From NCBI RefSeq assembly GCF_020515695.1, contig NZ_JAIWJA010000005.1, positions 124,001 to 188,000 on the forward strand: a stretch of 64,000 nucleotides of DNA. Direction: 5' to 3'. The DNA is from Pseudomonas sp. MWU16-30317 (lineage in GTDB: Bacteria; Pseudomonadota; Gammaproteobacteria; Pseudomonadales; Pseudomonadaceae). This document shows positions 35,614-44,757 of the stretch, piece after piece; the stretch's first letter is position 1; each line of letters opens with the position of its first letter. The position numbers were made by a program, and so were the translations under genes. Below the pieces are notes generated by a model that was not told where the DNA came from, did not search any database, and worked only from the letters and a program-made list of their open reading frames with translations.

Positions 35614-35871
35614 ATGAAACCCGGAATCCACCCCGAATACCGTCAAGTGCTGTTCCATGACACCGCCGCAGACGTGTTCTTTTTGATCGGCTCGACTGCC
35701 GACACCGATCGCACCCACGCCCATACCGACGGCGTTACTTACCCTTACCTGGCCTTGGACGTATCGAGCGCCTCCCACCCGGTGTATACCGGCCAACAGC
35801 GCAAGACCCAGGCCGAAGGCCGCATCGCCGGCTTCAACAAGCGCTTCGCCGGTTTTGGCAGCAAGGCTTGA
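35614..35871 (+). CDS. rpmE2: Ribosomal protein L31 type B (zinc-independent)
   Basis: An 85-aa YkgM-type L31. It starts MKPGIHPEYRQVLFHDTAAD and contains no CxxC zinc ligands; the type A protein would have them. The ATG at 35614 has GGAG upstream; the frame is open 16 codons further but without support. Under zinc limitation it replaces the zinc-containing L31 and so releases zinc. Control by Zur is suggested by the palindrome just upstream. Confidence 0.94.
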   Translation: MKPGIHPEYRQVLFHDTAADVFFLIGSTADTDRTHAHTDGVTYPYLALDVSSASHPVYTGQQRKTQAEGRIAGFNKRFAGFGSKA

Positions 35872-35893
35872 GCAGTGATAACCGCCGGTGCGA

Positions 35894-38800
35894 CTAGCGA
35901 AGAATCAGGGCCTCGCGCAACGCGGGGTCCTGCGCTATCCAGTACTGCGGTTTGCCCGCGATCATCGCTGCCGCCGGGATGCCATCACGGTAGACCAGGC
36001 GGTTGCCGCTGATCGCGGGCACCTTGCTGCCCGGCAACAAGGTGCCGACCAGATTCAGTGGGTCCACTGCGCTGACGGTCACCATCCCACCGTCCATAGG
36101 CCGTTTGCGCACTTCGCGCAGCAACGGTATGGCTTCGGGCAGGGCGAATTGCTCACCTGCCAGGCCACTGACGAAACGCCCGCCGCGGATCTCGCCCCGG
36201 GCTTCCAGGCGGTGCAGGGTGCGCAGCAGTTCACGCCAACTCGGCAGCCAAGCGGCCTCACGCTCCAGCAAGCGCCAGAACACCACGCCATAGCGCCGCA
36301 GCAGGGTCATGGCGACATGTTCCAGAACCTCATCGCGCGCCTGGCCTGCGCTGGGTTTGCGCAGCGAGGCCCAACGTCCGGCATCATCCATGCCGCCGAC
36401 AAACGCCCCGCGGCCGCGGCGGCTGCTGTGCGCCTGGCGTTTGCTCGTTGGCGTGATCAACGCGCGCAAGCCGGCGAAACTGTCGGCATTCACCTGGCCG
36501 GCGGCGACCAGCTCCTGCAGGGCGTTTTCCAGTTCGCTGCGCAGCAGATGGGCCTCGCTGCTCAGTTCATCGAAAAACAGCGCGCCTTGGTCGGCGAGCA
36601 CGTCGAGGACTTTTTGCGCGCGCAGGGATATTTCCGGTGCTGACGGCTTTTCGGCAGCGAGCCCTCTCGCTACAGGGGCGCTGTCGAGGCTGCGCCAGAG
36701 GCCGACCTGAGCGCGCGGCAGCAGGACGATGGGCGTGCTGCGCAAAGTATTGCCGGCTCCGGCGCGTCCGCCGAGGCGGGTCCATACGGTCTTGCCGGAG
36801 CGGCAGGCATCGTCCAGCCAGGTCAGCGCGTAACCCTTCACCCGGCTGGGCAACAGCTCGCTCTCCCAGGCGCCAGCGGGGGCGCTGAAGCCTTCGAATT
36901 GCTGCAGCACCGCGCTCAAGGCCGCCGGGCCCTGCAGGCGTGTGGCGCTGGACAGGTGCTGCCAATCGAACAGGAAACGCATGAAATCCTGCAGCGCCAC
37001 GGGCTCTATTTCCTGACGCAGGCGCTTGACCGTGTAGCGATGAATGCGCGCCAGCAAGTGCCGTTCGCACCACTGGGTATCACGTACACCGGGCCGGAAA
37101 TGCCCACGCAATACGTAGCCTTCACCCTCCAGCACCGCCAAGGCCTGTTCGACCTCGTTCGGCATCAGGGCCAGTGGCCGGCAGATATCCCCCAGCAACA
37201 TGGGCCCGCAGCCGCTAAGGCGCGCGCGAAGCAATTCGACCCGTGCGCCATCGCTCTCCCAGGGTTGATCGAAACCTGCCAGTGCCGGTAACGCCGGGGT
37301 CATCGACGGATAGACCGCCTGTACACAGCTCAGGCGCTCGCGAGCGAACCACAGCCGCCGCTCGCCGGCCTGCAACCACATCGCCCGGCCCTGGCCGGCC
37401 AGTTGCTCGAGCCAGGCTTGCCAGAAGGGCTGCACATCGACCTCGGCTTGCTCGATCACCGCCAACTGCATCAGTGCCTCGTGCATCTCATCGGCGCGGG
37501 TGGGGTCAGGCCATGCCTGAAGGCAGACATCCTCGATCGCCTGGGCGTCCAGCGCGCCGAGATCATCGGCCGCTTCCGGGTCGCTCCAGCGCCGACTGAG
37601 CACGGCCTGGGTGCGGCGCTCCTCCAGCGGCGCGTCATCGAGGAAGGCGTAGGGCCGGGCATTGAGAATCGCCGCAGCCAGGGGCGATGGCGCCGGCAAA
37701 TCACGGCTGAGCAAGCGCACCTGGCCTTGCTCCATGCGCCGCAGCAAGGCCAGCCAGGCGTCGCTGTCCATGGCCTCGTGCAGACAGTCGTCGAGGGTCT
37801 GCTTGACCAGCGGATGGTCCGGCACGTCGCGCTCGCCGACGATGTTTTCCAGGCAGGCGATCTGATCCGGGAACACTGTGGCGATCAGGTCCTCGCTTTT
37901 CATTCGCTGGATCTGCGGCGCCACTTTGCGGCCCCCGGCATAGCGCGGCAGCGCCAGGGCGGTGCCGGCGTTCCAGCGCCAACGCACGCCGAACAGCGGC
38001 GCATCGAGCACCGCCTGAATAAGGATCTGCTCCGCTGTGGCGCTGTGCAGATAGTGCCAGATATCGTCCAGCTCGAAGCTGTGGGTGGTCGACAGCGACA
38101 GCACGATGGCGTCTTCACTGGCCGCCGCCTGCAGCTCGAAATTGAAGGTGCGGCAGAAACGCTTGCGCAAGGCCAGGCCCCAGGCGCGGTTGACGCGACT
38201 GCCGAACGGCGTGTGGATGATCAGCTGAGTACCGCCGGACTCGTCGAAAAAACGCTCCATGATCAGTGTCTGTTGGGACGGCAGCGCGCCCAGTGCCAAA
38301 CGCGTGCGGGCCAGGTAGTCGACCAGTTGCTCGGCGCTGGCCGGGTTCAGGCCCAGTGTCTGGCACAGCCAGTCGACAACTGGCGCCAGTTTGCCCGCGC
38401 TGGCGTGCAGGCGTTCGTCGATAGCCCCTTGCAGGCGCGCCACCGACAGCGACAATTCGGCGCTGCGCCCAGGTGCTTCTCCCAGCCAGAAGGGGATATT
38501 GGGCGGCATGCCTTGGGCATCTTCGACCCGCACACGGCCGGTCTCGATGCGCAGGATGCGATAGGAGGTGTTGCCGAGCTGGAAGATATCGCCGGCGATG
38601 CTTTCGACCGCGAAGTCTTCGTTGACGCTGCCGATATTCAGCGCCTGGGGCTCGAGGATCACGCTGTAGTCGGCGTTGTCGGGAATAGTGCCGCCGCTGG
38701 TGACGGCGGTCAGTTTGCTGCCGCGTCGCCCGCGCAGCAGGCCGCTGACGGCATCGCGGTGCAGATAGGCGCTGCGCACGCCTTGGCGACCGCTGTAGCC

Positions 38801-40186
38801 CTCGGCAAGCATCGCCAGCAGTGCTTGATAGTCAGCTTCCTTGACGTCGCGAAAGGGCGTGGCGTTACGGAACAGTTGCAGCAGCGGCTGCTCGGGCCAC
38901 TCCTGGCAGCTGACTTCAGCGATGATCTGCTGGGCCAGCACGTCCAGTGGCGCTTCGGGTATGTGCAGTACGTCCAGTTCGCCGCGATGAATGCAGTCCA
39001 GCAGCGCTGCGCATTCGATCAGGTCGTCGCGGGAGGTGGCGAACAGTCGGCCCTTGGGCGTGCCCCCGACGTAGTGCCCGGAGCGACCGACCCGTTGCAA
39101 AAAGGCCGAGATCGAGCGTGGCGAAGCGATCTGGCACACCAGGTCGACTTCGCCGATGTCGATCCCCAGCTCCAGCGACGCGGTGGCCACCAGCACGCGC
39201 AAGTCGCCGCGCTTGAGGCGTTGTTCGGCATCCAGGCGTTGTTCCTTGGCCAGGCTGCCGTGGTGGGCAGCCACCACGTCACGGCCCAGGCGATCACTGA
39301 GGTGGCGGGTCAAGCGTTCGGCCAGACGCCGCGTATTGACGAACACCAGGGTGGTGCGATGCTCGTTCACCAGCTCGGCCAGGCGGTTGTAGACCAGTTC
39401 CCAGACGTCGTTGGCCATGACCGCGCCAAGCTCGACTGGCGGCACTTCGATGCCCAGGTCCCGGGGCCGGGCGTGGCCGATATCGACGATGGCGCACGCG
39501 CGTTGGCTGCCTGCAAGGAAGCGCGATACCGCCTCGATCGGCTTTTGCGTGGCCGACAGGCCAATCCGCCGCAGCGGTCGTTGGCAGAGCGCTTGCAGCC
39601 GCTCCAGGCTCAGCGCCAGATGGCTGCCGCGTTTGCTGGCGGCGATGGCGTGGATTTCATCGACGATCACCGTATGGGTGCTGGCGAGCATCTGCCGACC
39701 GCTGTCCGAGCCGAGCAGCACGTACAGTGACTCGGGCGTGGTAACGACGATATGCGGGGCGCGCTTGCGCATGGCGGCGCGGTCTTTTTGCGGGGTGTCG
39801 CCGGTACGTACGGCAGTGCTGATCGGCACCGGCGGCAGGCCCATGCGCTGCAGTTGTTCGCTGATGCCTTGCAACGGGGCCTGCAGATTGATCTGGATAT
39901 CGTTGGATAACGCCTTGAGCGGCGAGATATACACCACGAACGTTTGCGCGGGCAGCTTGCCGTCGTGAGCCAGGCCGTCACGGATCAACTCGTCGAGCAC
40001 GGCGAGGAAGGCGGTGAGGGTCTTGCCGGAACCGGTCGGGGCAGCGATCAGCGTCGACTGGCCGCTCTGGATCAACGGCCAGGCCTGCGCTTGGGCGGGC
40101 GTCAGTGCCGGGAACCGCTGGTTGAACCAGGCCTGGATCGCAGGATGGAAGCCCGGGAGCGGGGCGGTGTTGAGGGGGGCGTTCAT
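35894..40186 (-). CDS. lhr: Lhr, large DEAD/DEAH-box 3'-5' helicase
   Basis: A 1430-aa superfamily-2 helicase (Lhr-extended type). Walker A is APTGSGKT (49-56), then VDEIHAIAASKRGSHLALSLERL, and the second RecA domain includes FVNTRRLAERL, LVATASLELGIDIG and QRVGRSGH. A winged-helix/beta-sheet domain and a long C-terminal HTH_42-like region follow. The start at 40186 gives MNAPLNTAPLPGFHPAIQAWF; the frame continues upstream through palindromic non-coding DNA and that part is not used. A REP-like sequence lies within the coding region at 36651-36680. It converges with rpmE2 (22-bp gap). Confidence 0.95.
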   Translation of the reverse strand: MNAPLNTAPLPGFHPAIQAWFNQRFPALTPAQAQAWPLIQSGQSTLIAAPTGSGKTLTAFLAVLDELIRDGLAHDGKLPAQTFVVYISPLKALSNDIQINLQAPLQGISEQLQRMGLPPVPISTAVRTGDTPQKDRAAMRKRAPHIVVTTPESLYVLLGSDSGRQMLASTHTVIVDEIHAIAASKRGSHLALSLERLQALCQRPLRRIGLSATQKPIEAVSRFLAGSQRACAIVDIGHARPRDLGIEVPPVELGAVMANDVWELVYNRLAELVNEHRTTLVFVNTRRLAERLTRHLSDRLGRDVVAAHHGSLAKEQRLDAEQRLKRGDLRVLVATASLELGIDIGEVDLVCQIASPRSISAFLQRVGRSGHYVGGTPKGRLFATSRDDLIECAALLDCIHRGELDVLHIPEAPLDVLAQQIIAEVSCQEWPEQPLLQLFRNATPFRDVKEADYQALLAMLAEGYSGRQGVRSAYLHRDAVSGLLRGRRGSKLTAVTSGGTIPDNADYSVILEPQALNIGSVNEDFAVESIAGDIFQLGNTSYRILRIETGRVRVEDAQGMPPNIPFWLGEAPGRSAELSLSVARLQGAIDERLHASAGKLAPVVDWLCQTLGLNPASAEQLVDYLARTRLALGALPSQQTLIMERFFDESGGTQLIIHTPFGSRVNRAWGLALRKRFCRTFNFELQAAASEDAIVLSLSTTHSFELDDIWHYLHSATAEQILIQAVLDAPLFGVRWRWNAGTALALPRYAGGRKVAPQIQRMKSEDLIATVFPDQIACLENIVGERDVPDHPLVKQTLDDCLHEAMDSDAWLALLRRMEQGQVRLLSRDLPAPSPLAAAILNARPYAFLDDAPLEERRTQAVLSRRWSDPEAADDLGALDAQAIEDVCLQAWPDPTRADEMHEALMQLAVIEQAEVDVQPFWQAWLEQLAGQGRAMWLQAGERRLWFARERLSCVQAVYPSMTPALPALAGFDQPWESDGARVELLRARLSGCGPMLLGDICRPLALMPNEVEQALAVLEGEGYVLRGHFRPGVRDTQWCERHLLARIHRYTVKRLRQEIEPVALQDFMRFLFDWQHLSSATRLQGPAALSAVLQQFEGFSAPAGAWESELLPSRVKGYALTWLDDACRSGKTVWTRLGGRAGAGNTLRSTPIVLLPRAQVGLWRSLDSAPVARGLAAEKPSAPEISLRAQKVLDVLADQGALFFDELSSEAHLLRSELENALQELVAAGQVNADSFAGLRALITPTSKRQAHSSRRGRGAFVGGMDDAGRWASLRKPSAGQARDEVLEHVAMTLLRRYGVVFWRLLEREAAWLPSWRELLRTLHRLEARGEIRGGRFVSGLAGEQFALPEAIPLLREVRKRPMDGGMVTVSAVDPLNLVGTLLPGSKVPAISGNRLVYRDGIPAAAMIAGKPQYWIAQDPALREALILR

Positions 40187-40285
40187 GTGATGATTAATGG
40201 GGGGTGAGTTGGGTGGCTGCAAGGTTGTTCGTCGGATTGCTCGGGCGTGGAGGCGGTTGCTGTGCTTTGAGATTGGGGTGGTTCC

Positions 40286-40501
40286 GCTTTCGAGCCGGCC
40301 TTGGGGTCGCGGCCCCCGCCATTGGCCCCTCGCTGACGCTCGGGGTTCCCGCGCTTCGACGCACTGGCGAGGGGCACGCCCCGATGGGCCTTCCGTGGCC
40401 CAACGGGGCTTAGCCGGCATCCATGCCGGCTATCCCCTCGCCAGTGCGTCGAAGCGCGGCCTGCTGGAAGGGGGCCGCGACCCCAAGGCCGGCTCGAAAG
40501 C
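40286..40501. repeat. Large nested palindrome 1
   Basis: The outer arms are 32 bp and perfect: 40286-40317 and 40470-40501 (GCTTTCGAGCCGG... inverted). Inside are 25-bp perfect arms 40350-40374 and 40434-40458 (CGCGCTTCGACGCACTGGCG). At the centre is GCCGGCAT-CC-ATGCCGGC (40413-40430). The whole could fold as a long branched hairpin in DNA or RNA. It lies in the 770-bp gap between lhr and the Nudix gene. Confidence 0.85.
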
Positions 40502-40570
40502 AGAACAGTGATATTTGTGTTGTTGCTTTAAAAAGCTCTATTTGCGTGGGGCACTCAAATCTCGGCTGGT

Positions 40571-40782
40571 CCTTTGCTGCGGGCCTGTGCGGATCGCCCC
40601 TCCAGCAGGCCGCGTGCAGGCGCCTGAAGAGAGGGAGATCCCGGCAGGATGCCGGGTCAGGCGCGTTGGGCCATGGATGGCCCATTGCGCCGTGCCCTCT
40701 CTTCAGGTGTCTGCACGCGGGTACCCTGAGCCTAGGCGAAGGGCCAATGGACAGGGCGAGCCGCACAGGCCCGCAGCAAAGG
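40571..40782. repeat. Large nested palindrome 2
   Basis: The outer arms are 22 bp and perfect: 40571-40592 and 40761-40782 (CCTTTGCTGCGGGCCTGTGC inverted). The inner arms, 40611-40635 and 40695-40719, have two mismatches. Small central hairpins are CCCGGCA..TGCCGGG (40640-40656) and GGGCCATGGATGGCCC (40668-40683). The architecture is the same as the preceding element but the sequence differs, so it appears to be a second member of a related repeat class. Confidence 0.85.
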
Positions 40783-40819
40783 GCCCGTACACAACCCTCA
40801 AAACCACCGCCAATAGTCT

Positions 40820-40846
40820 TCTGCCGTTGCCGTTGCCGTTGCCGTA
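40820..40846. repeat. Hexanucleotide tandem repeat (TTGCCG)
   Basis: CCGTTGCCGTTGCCGTTGCCGT-type run of about four units of TTGCCG. It lies in the non-coding gap roughly 115-140 bp upstream of the Nudix start. Confidence 0.7.
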
Positions 40847-40958
40847 GGGGCACCACCACTGGCCTGGCCACCGCCGTTCAGCAAATATCTGGCAACGGCC
40901 TTGGCGGTCGGGGCCCCTCATGCGATCCTGCGCCGCCTGTATTCAGGACGAAACCGCC

Positions 40959-41378
40959 ATGTCGAAGATCATTCATATCGCCGCCGCTTTGCTGCTCGAC
41001 GCCCAAGGACAAACCCTGCTGGTGCGCAAGCGTGGCACCACGGCCTTCATGCAGCCCGGCGGCAAGATCGAGGCTCACGAACAGCCTGTCGAAGCCTTGG
41101 CCCGTGAGCTGTTCGAAGAATTGGGGCTGAGTATCGACACTCAACAGGCCGAGTATCTTGGTCAGTTCAGTGCCCCGGCCGCCAACGAGCCGGGATTCGA
41201 AGTGTGCTGCCAGCTGTTTCGGGTGCACAGCGTCGCGGCCGTGCAGCCCGCCGCCGAAATCGAAGAGGCGCGCTGGGTCGATATCGACCAGGTCGAGCCT
41301 CTCGAACTGGCGCCGCTGACCCGCGACCTGATCCTGCCGTTGCAGCGCGAATTCGCCCAGGCCCAGCGCAGCGCCTGA
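40959..41378 (+). CDS. Nudix hydrolase (MutT-like)
   Basis: A 139-aa protein starting MSKIIHIAAALLLDAQGQ, with AGGA upstream. The Nudix box G-x5-E-x7-RELFEELGL is complete at about residues 38-60 and is preceded by the typical AFMQPGG. It hydrolyses nucleoside-diphosphate derivatives in the cytoplasm. The exact substrate cannot be told. It converges with metR (8 bp apart). Confidence 0.9.
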   Translation: MSKIIHIAAALLLDAQGQTLLVRKRGTTAFMQPGGKIEAHEQPVEALARELFEELGLSIDTQQAEYLGQFSAPAANEPGFEVCCQLFRVHSVAAVQPAAEIEEARWVDIDQVEPLELAPLTRDLILPLQREFAQAQRSA

Positions 41379-41386
41379 GCAGGCAA

Positions 41387-42304
41387 TCACCGCGCCGCGC
41401 TGACCCCATCCAGGGTCGAGAACGAGGTGTCCTTGGCGGTCAGCAAAAAGTCGCGCATGTACGGCGCATCGAGCATGTCGGTGCGCACCGCCGCATACAA
41501 TGTCGCGAACAGGCCCTTGTCGCCTAGGCGCTTGGCCTTCACATAGCCGCGCGAGCTGTATTCGTGCAGTGCCCAATGTGGCATGCCGCACACGCCGCGA
41601 CCGCTGGCCACCAGCTGCATCATCATCACCGTCAGCTCGGCCGTGCGCACTTGCCCGGGTTCGACGTCGGCAGGCTCCAGGAACCGCGTGAAGATATCCA
41701 GGCGATCCCGTTCCACGGGATAAGTGATCAGCGTCTCGCTGGCCAGGTCCTCGGGCACGATAAACGGCTTGGTGGCCAACGGGTGCTGGTTGGCCACCGC
41801 CAGCATGGCCTCGTACGTGAACAGCGGCACGTAGGTGATACCGGCCAGTTCCACCGGGTCGGAAGTCACCACCAGGTCCAGGTCGCCGCGGGCCAGGGCT
41901 GGGAGCGGCGCGAAGGCGAAACCCGAGGCCAGATCGAGCTCGACCTCGGGCCAGGCGTCGCGAAATTGATCGATGGTCGGCATCAGCCACTGGAAGCAAC
42001 TGTGGCACTCGATCGCCATGTGCAGGCGTCCGGCGGTGCCGCCCGCGAGCCGCGCGATATCCCGTTCAGCGCCGCGTAGCAAGGGCAACGCAGCATCGGC
42101 CAGTTGCAGCAGGCGCAGGCCGGCGCTGGTAAAACGGATGGGCTTGGTCTTGCGCATGAACAGCGGCATGCCCAGGCGCTCCTCCAGCTCCTTGAACTGA
42201 TGAGACAACGCCGACTGTGTCAGATGCAGGCGCTCGGCGGCTTCAACCAGGCTGTCGGACTCGCGCAGGGCGTGCAGGGTCTTGAGGTGACGAATTTCCA
42301 GCAC
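41387..42304 (-). CDS. metR: MetR, LysR-type activator of methionine synthesis
   Basis: A 305-aa LysR-family regulator. Winged HTH about residues 5-60 (SLVEAAERLHLTQSALSHQFKELEERLG), then a periplasmic-binding-like effector domain. The length and the divergent position from metE are those of MetR, which uses homocysteine as co-activator. The 107-bp metR-metE gap must hold both promoters. I could not pick out a convincing TGAA-N5-TTCA site there. Confidence 0.93.
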   Translation of the reverse strand: MLEIRHLKTLHALRESDSLVEAAERLHLTQSALSHQFKELEERLGMPLFMRKTKPIRFTSAGLRLLQLADAALPLLRGAERDIARLAGGTAGRLHMAIECHSCFQWLMPTIDQFRDAWPEVELDLASGFAFAPLPALARGDLDLVVTSDPVELAGITYVPLFTYEAMLAVANQHPLATKPFIVPEDLASETLITYPVERDRLDIFTRFLEPADVEPGQVRTAELTVMMMQLVASGRGVCGMPHWALHEYSSRGYVKAKRLGDKGLFATLYAAVRTDMLDAPYMRDFLLTAKDTSFSTLDGVSAAR

Positions 42305-42411
42305 CGTCGTGCTCCATGAATGATACTTGTGATGAAAGCGAATTTATTGAGTTTGTCTCATGTTGCCTTCCCTGTCGACAATGGCGCCATCTTTTACAGG
42401 GAGCACACCTC

Positions 42412-44721
42412 ATGGCATTGGCCCACAACCTCGGATTTCCGCGCATCGGCGCCGACCGCGAACTCAAGAAAGCCCAAGAGTCCTATTGGAAGGGCGACCT
42501 CGATCAGGCCAGCCTGCACGCCGTCGGCCGTGAACTGCGTGCCCGCCACTGGCAAGTGCAAAAGGATGCAGGCATCGAGTTGCTGCCTGTAGGGGATTTC
42601 GCCTGGTACGACCAGGTTCTCGGTCACTCGCTGGCCCTGGGTGTCATCCCCGAACGTTTCGCCACGCTCAAGGGTGCCGACGGCCGGCCGACCCTCGATA
42701 CGCTGTTCGCCATGGCCCGTGGTGCCAGCACCTGCTGCGCAGGTGAAGCGGGCAAGGGCCAATACGCTCAGGAACTCACCAAGTGGTTCGACACCAACTA
42801 TCACTACCTGGTCCCGGAATTCAGCGCGCAGCAGCGCTTTGTGCTCAGTTGGGATCAACTCTTCGAGGAGGTCGACGAAGCGCTGGCGCTGGGCCACAAG
42901 GTCAAACCGGTGCTGATCGGCCCGCTGACCTACTTGTGGCTGGGCAAGGCCAAGGGCGCTGAATTCGACAAACTCGACCTGCTCGAGCGCCTGCTGCCGG
43001 TATACGGCGAGATCCTCAGCCGGCTGGCTCGCCAAGGCGTGGAATGGGTGCAGATCGACGAGCCGATTCTCGGCCTCGACCTGCCGCAGGAATGGAAAAA
43101 CGCCTTCGAGCGCGCCTATCACATCCTCCAGTACTCGCCGCTCAAAAAGCTCATCGCCACTTATTTCAGCGGTCTCGAAGACAACCTGGGGCTCGCCGCC
43201 GGGCTGCCGGTGGACGGCCTGCACGTCGATCTGGTGCGGGCCGCCGAGCAACTGCCGGCGGTGCTTGATCGCCTGCCCAGCTATAAAGTGCTGTCGCTGG
43301 GTGTGGTCAATGGCCGTAACGTCTGGCGCTGCGACCTGGACCAGGCCCTGGGGCTGTTGCAGCAGGCTGCCCAGCGTTTCGGCAACAATCTGTGGGTGGC
43401 GGGCTCCTGCTCGTTGCTGCACAGCCCGGTCGATCTGGGGCGTGAAGACAAGCTCGACGCCGAGCTCAAGGGCTGGCTCGCCTTTGCCGTGCAAAAGTGT
43501 GGCGAAATCGCCGTGCTGGCTCAGGCCCTGGACTCGCCACACGCGCCGCACGTGCAGCAAGCCCTGAACGCCAGCCGCGCTGTGCAGCGCAGCCGTGCGC
43601 AATCGGCCCGTATTCACAAGCCTGAAGTACAGTCACGGTTGCAGGCGGTGACCGCGGCCGATAGCCAGCGCCAGTCGCCCTTCGCCCAGCGTATCGAGGC
43701 GCAGCGTGCGCGCCTGCACTTGCCGGCCTTCCCGACCACCACCATCGGCTCGTTCCCGCAGACCTCGGCCATCCGCCTGGCGCGCCAGGCGTTCAAGCAA
43801 GGCAAGCTGTCGGCCAATGACTACACCGACGCGATGCACAGCGAGATCCGCCACGCGGTGCAGGTCCAGGAGCGCCTGGGCCTGGATGTGCTGGTGCATG
43901 GCGAGGCCGAGCGCAACGACATGGTCGAATATTTCGCCGAGCAACTGGACGGCTATCTGTTCACCCGTTTCGGCTGGGTCCAGAGCTATGGCTCGCGTTG
44001 CGTCAAGCCGGCGATCATCTACGGTGACCTGAGCCGCCCGCAGCCCATGACCGTGGCCTGGATCGAATACGCCCAGCGCCAGACCGACAAGGTCATGAAG
44101 GGCATGCTGACCGGCCCCGTGACGCTGCTGATGTGGTCGTTCCCGCGCGAAGATGTGTCCCGCCAGGTGCAGGCGCAACAGCTGGCGCTGGCGATTCGTG
44201 ACGAGGTGGTGGACCTGGAGCGGGCCGGCATCAAAATCGTGCAGATCGACGAGGCGGCCTTTCGTGAAGGCTTGCCGCTGCGGCGTGCGCAATGGCAGGC
44301 CTATCTGGATTGGGCGGTAGAGGCGTTCCGGTTATGCGCCAGCGGCGTGCGTGACGATACGCAGATCCACACGCACATGTGCTACAGCGAATTCAACGAC
44401 GTGATCCAGGCGATCGCGGCTATGGACGCCGATGTGATCACTATCGAGACTTCGCGTTCGGACATGGAACTGCTGGAGGCGTTCGAAGCGTTCGACTATC
44501 CGAACGATATCGGCCCCGGTGTCTACGATATTCACTCGCCGCGGGTGCCGGACACGGCCGAAATGGTCAACCTGCTGAGCAAGGCGGCTACACGTATCCC
44601 CGCCGAGCGGCTGTGGGTCAACCCGGACTGCGGGCTCAAGACGCGTGCCTGGCCCGAGACCGAAGCCGCGTTGCTGAACATGGTGGCGGCGGCGCGGCAA
44701 TTGCGCAGCCAGCTGGCGTGA
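42412..44721 (+). CDS. metE: MetE, cobalamin-independent methionine synthase
   Basis: A 769-aa enzyme transferring methyl from methyl-tetrahydropteroyl-triglutamate to homocysteine. The zinc ligands are visible as H655 and C657 (HTHMCYSEFND) and C740 (NPDCGLKTR). The N-terminal MALAHNLGFPRIGADRELKKA is typical; the frame is open upstream into the metR-metE promoter gap and that part was excluded. Slightly longer than E. coli MetE, as usual in Pseudomonas. Confidence 0.97.
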   Translation: MALAHNLGFPRIGADRELKKAQESYWKGDLDQASLHAVGRELRARHWQVQKDAGIELLPVGDFAWYDQVLGHSLALGVIPERFATLKGADGRPTLDTLFAMARGASTCCAGEAGKGQYAQELTKWFDTNYHYLVPEFSAQQRFVLSWDQLFEEVDEALALGHKVKPVLIGPLTYLWLGKAKGAEFDKLDLLERLLPVYGEILSRLARQGVEWVQIDEPILGLDLPQEWKNAFERAYHILQYSPLKKLIATYFSGLEDNLGLAAGLPVDGLHVDLVRAAEQLPAVLDRLPSYKVLSLGVVNGRNVWRCDLDQALGLLQQAAQRFGNNLWVAGSCSLLHSPVDLGREDKLDAELKGWLAFAVQKCGEIAVLAQALDSPHAPHVQQALNASRAVQRSRAQSARIHKPEVQSRLQAVTAADSQRQSPFAQRIEAQRARLHLPAFPTTTIGSFPQTSAIRLARQAFKQGKLSANDYTDAMHSEIRHAVQVQERLGLDVLVHGEAERNDMVEYFAEQLDGYLFTRFGWVQSYGSRCVKPAIIYGDLSRPQPMTVAWIEYAQRQTDKVMKGMLTGPVTLLMWSFPREDVSRQVQAQQLALAIRDEVVDLERAGIKIVQIDEAAFREGLPLRRAQWQAYLDWAVEAFRLCASGVRDDTQIHTHMCYSEFNDVIQAIAAMDADVITIETSRSDMELLEAFEAFDYPNDIGPGVYDIHSPRVPDTAEMVNLLSKAATRIPAERLWVNPDCGLKTRAWPETEAALLNMVAAARQLRSQLA

Positions 44722-44727
44722 GGGAGT

Positions 44728-44751
44728 GGCCCTGGTGCTGCCACCAGGGCC
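44728..44751. terminator. Terminator-like hairpin between convergent genes
   Basis: GGCCCTGGTG-CTGC-CACCAGGGCC is a perfect 10-bp stem without a clear T run on either side. It lies between the metE stop and the stop of the convergent large gene and is a probable bidirectional barrier. Confidence 0.5.
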
Positions 44752-44757
44752 GTGGTG

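Noticed and set aside
37403..39730. A 775-codon open frame on the plus strand opposite lhr
   Set aside because: It lies wholly within lhr, has no ribosome site and no family resemblance; long antisense frames are expected in high-GC Pseudomonas genes.
42305..42411. MetR box between metR and metE
   Set aside because: The gap is the right place, but I found no convincing TGAA-N5-TTCA match, so no site is listed.
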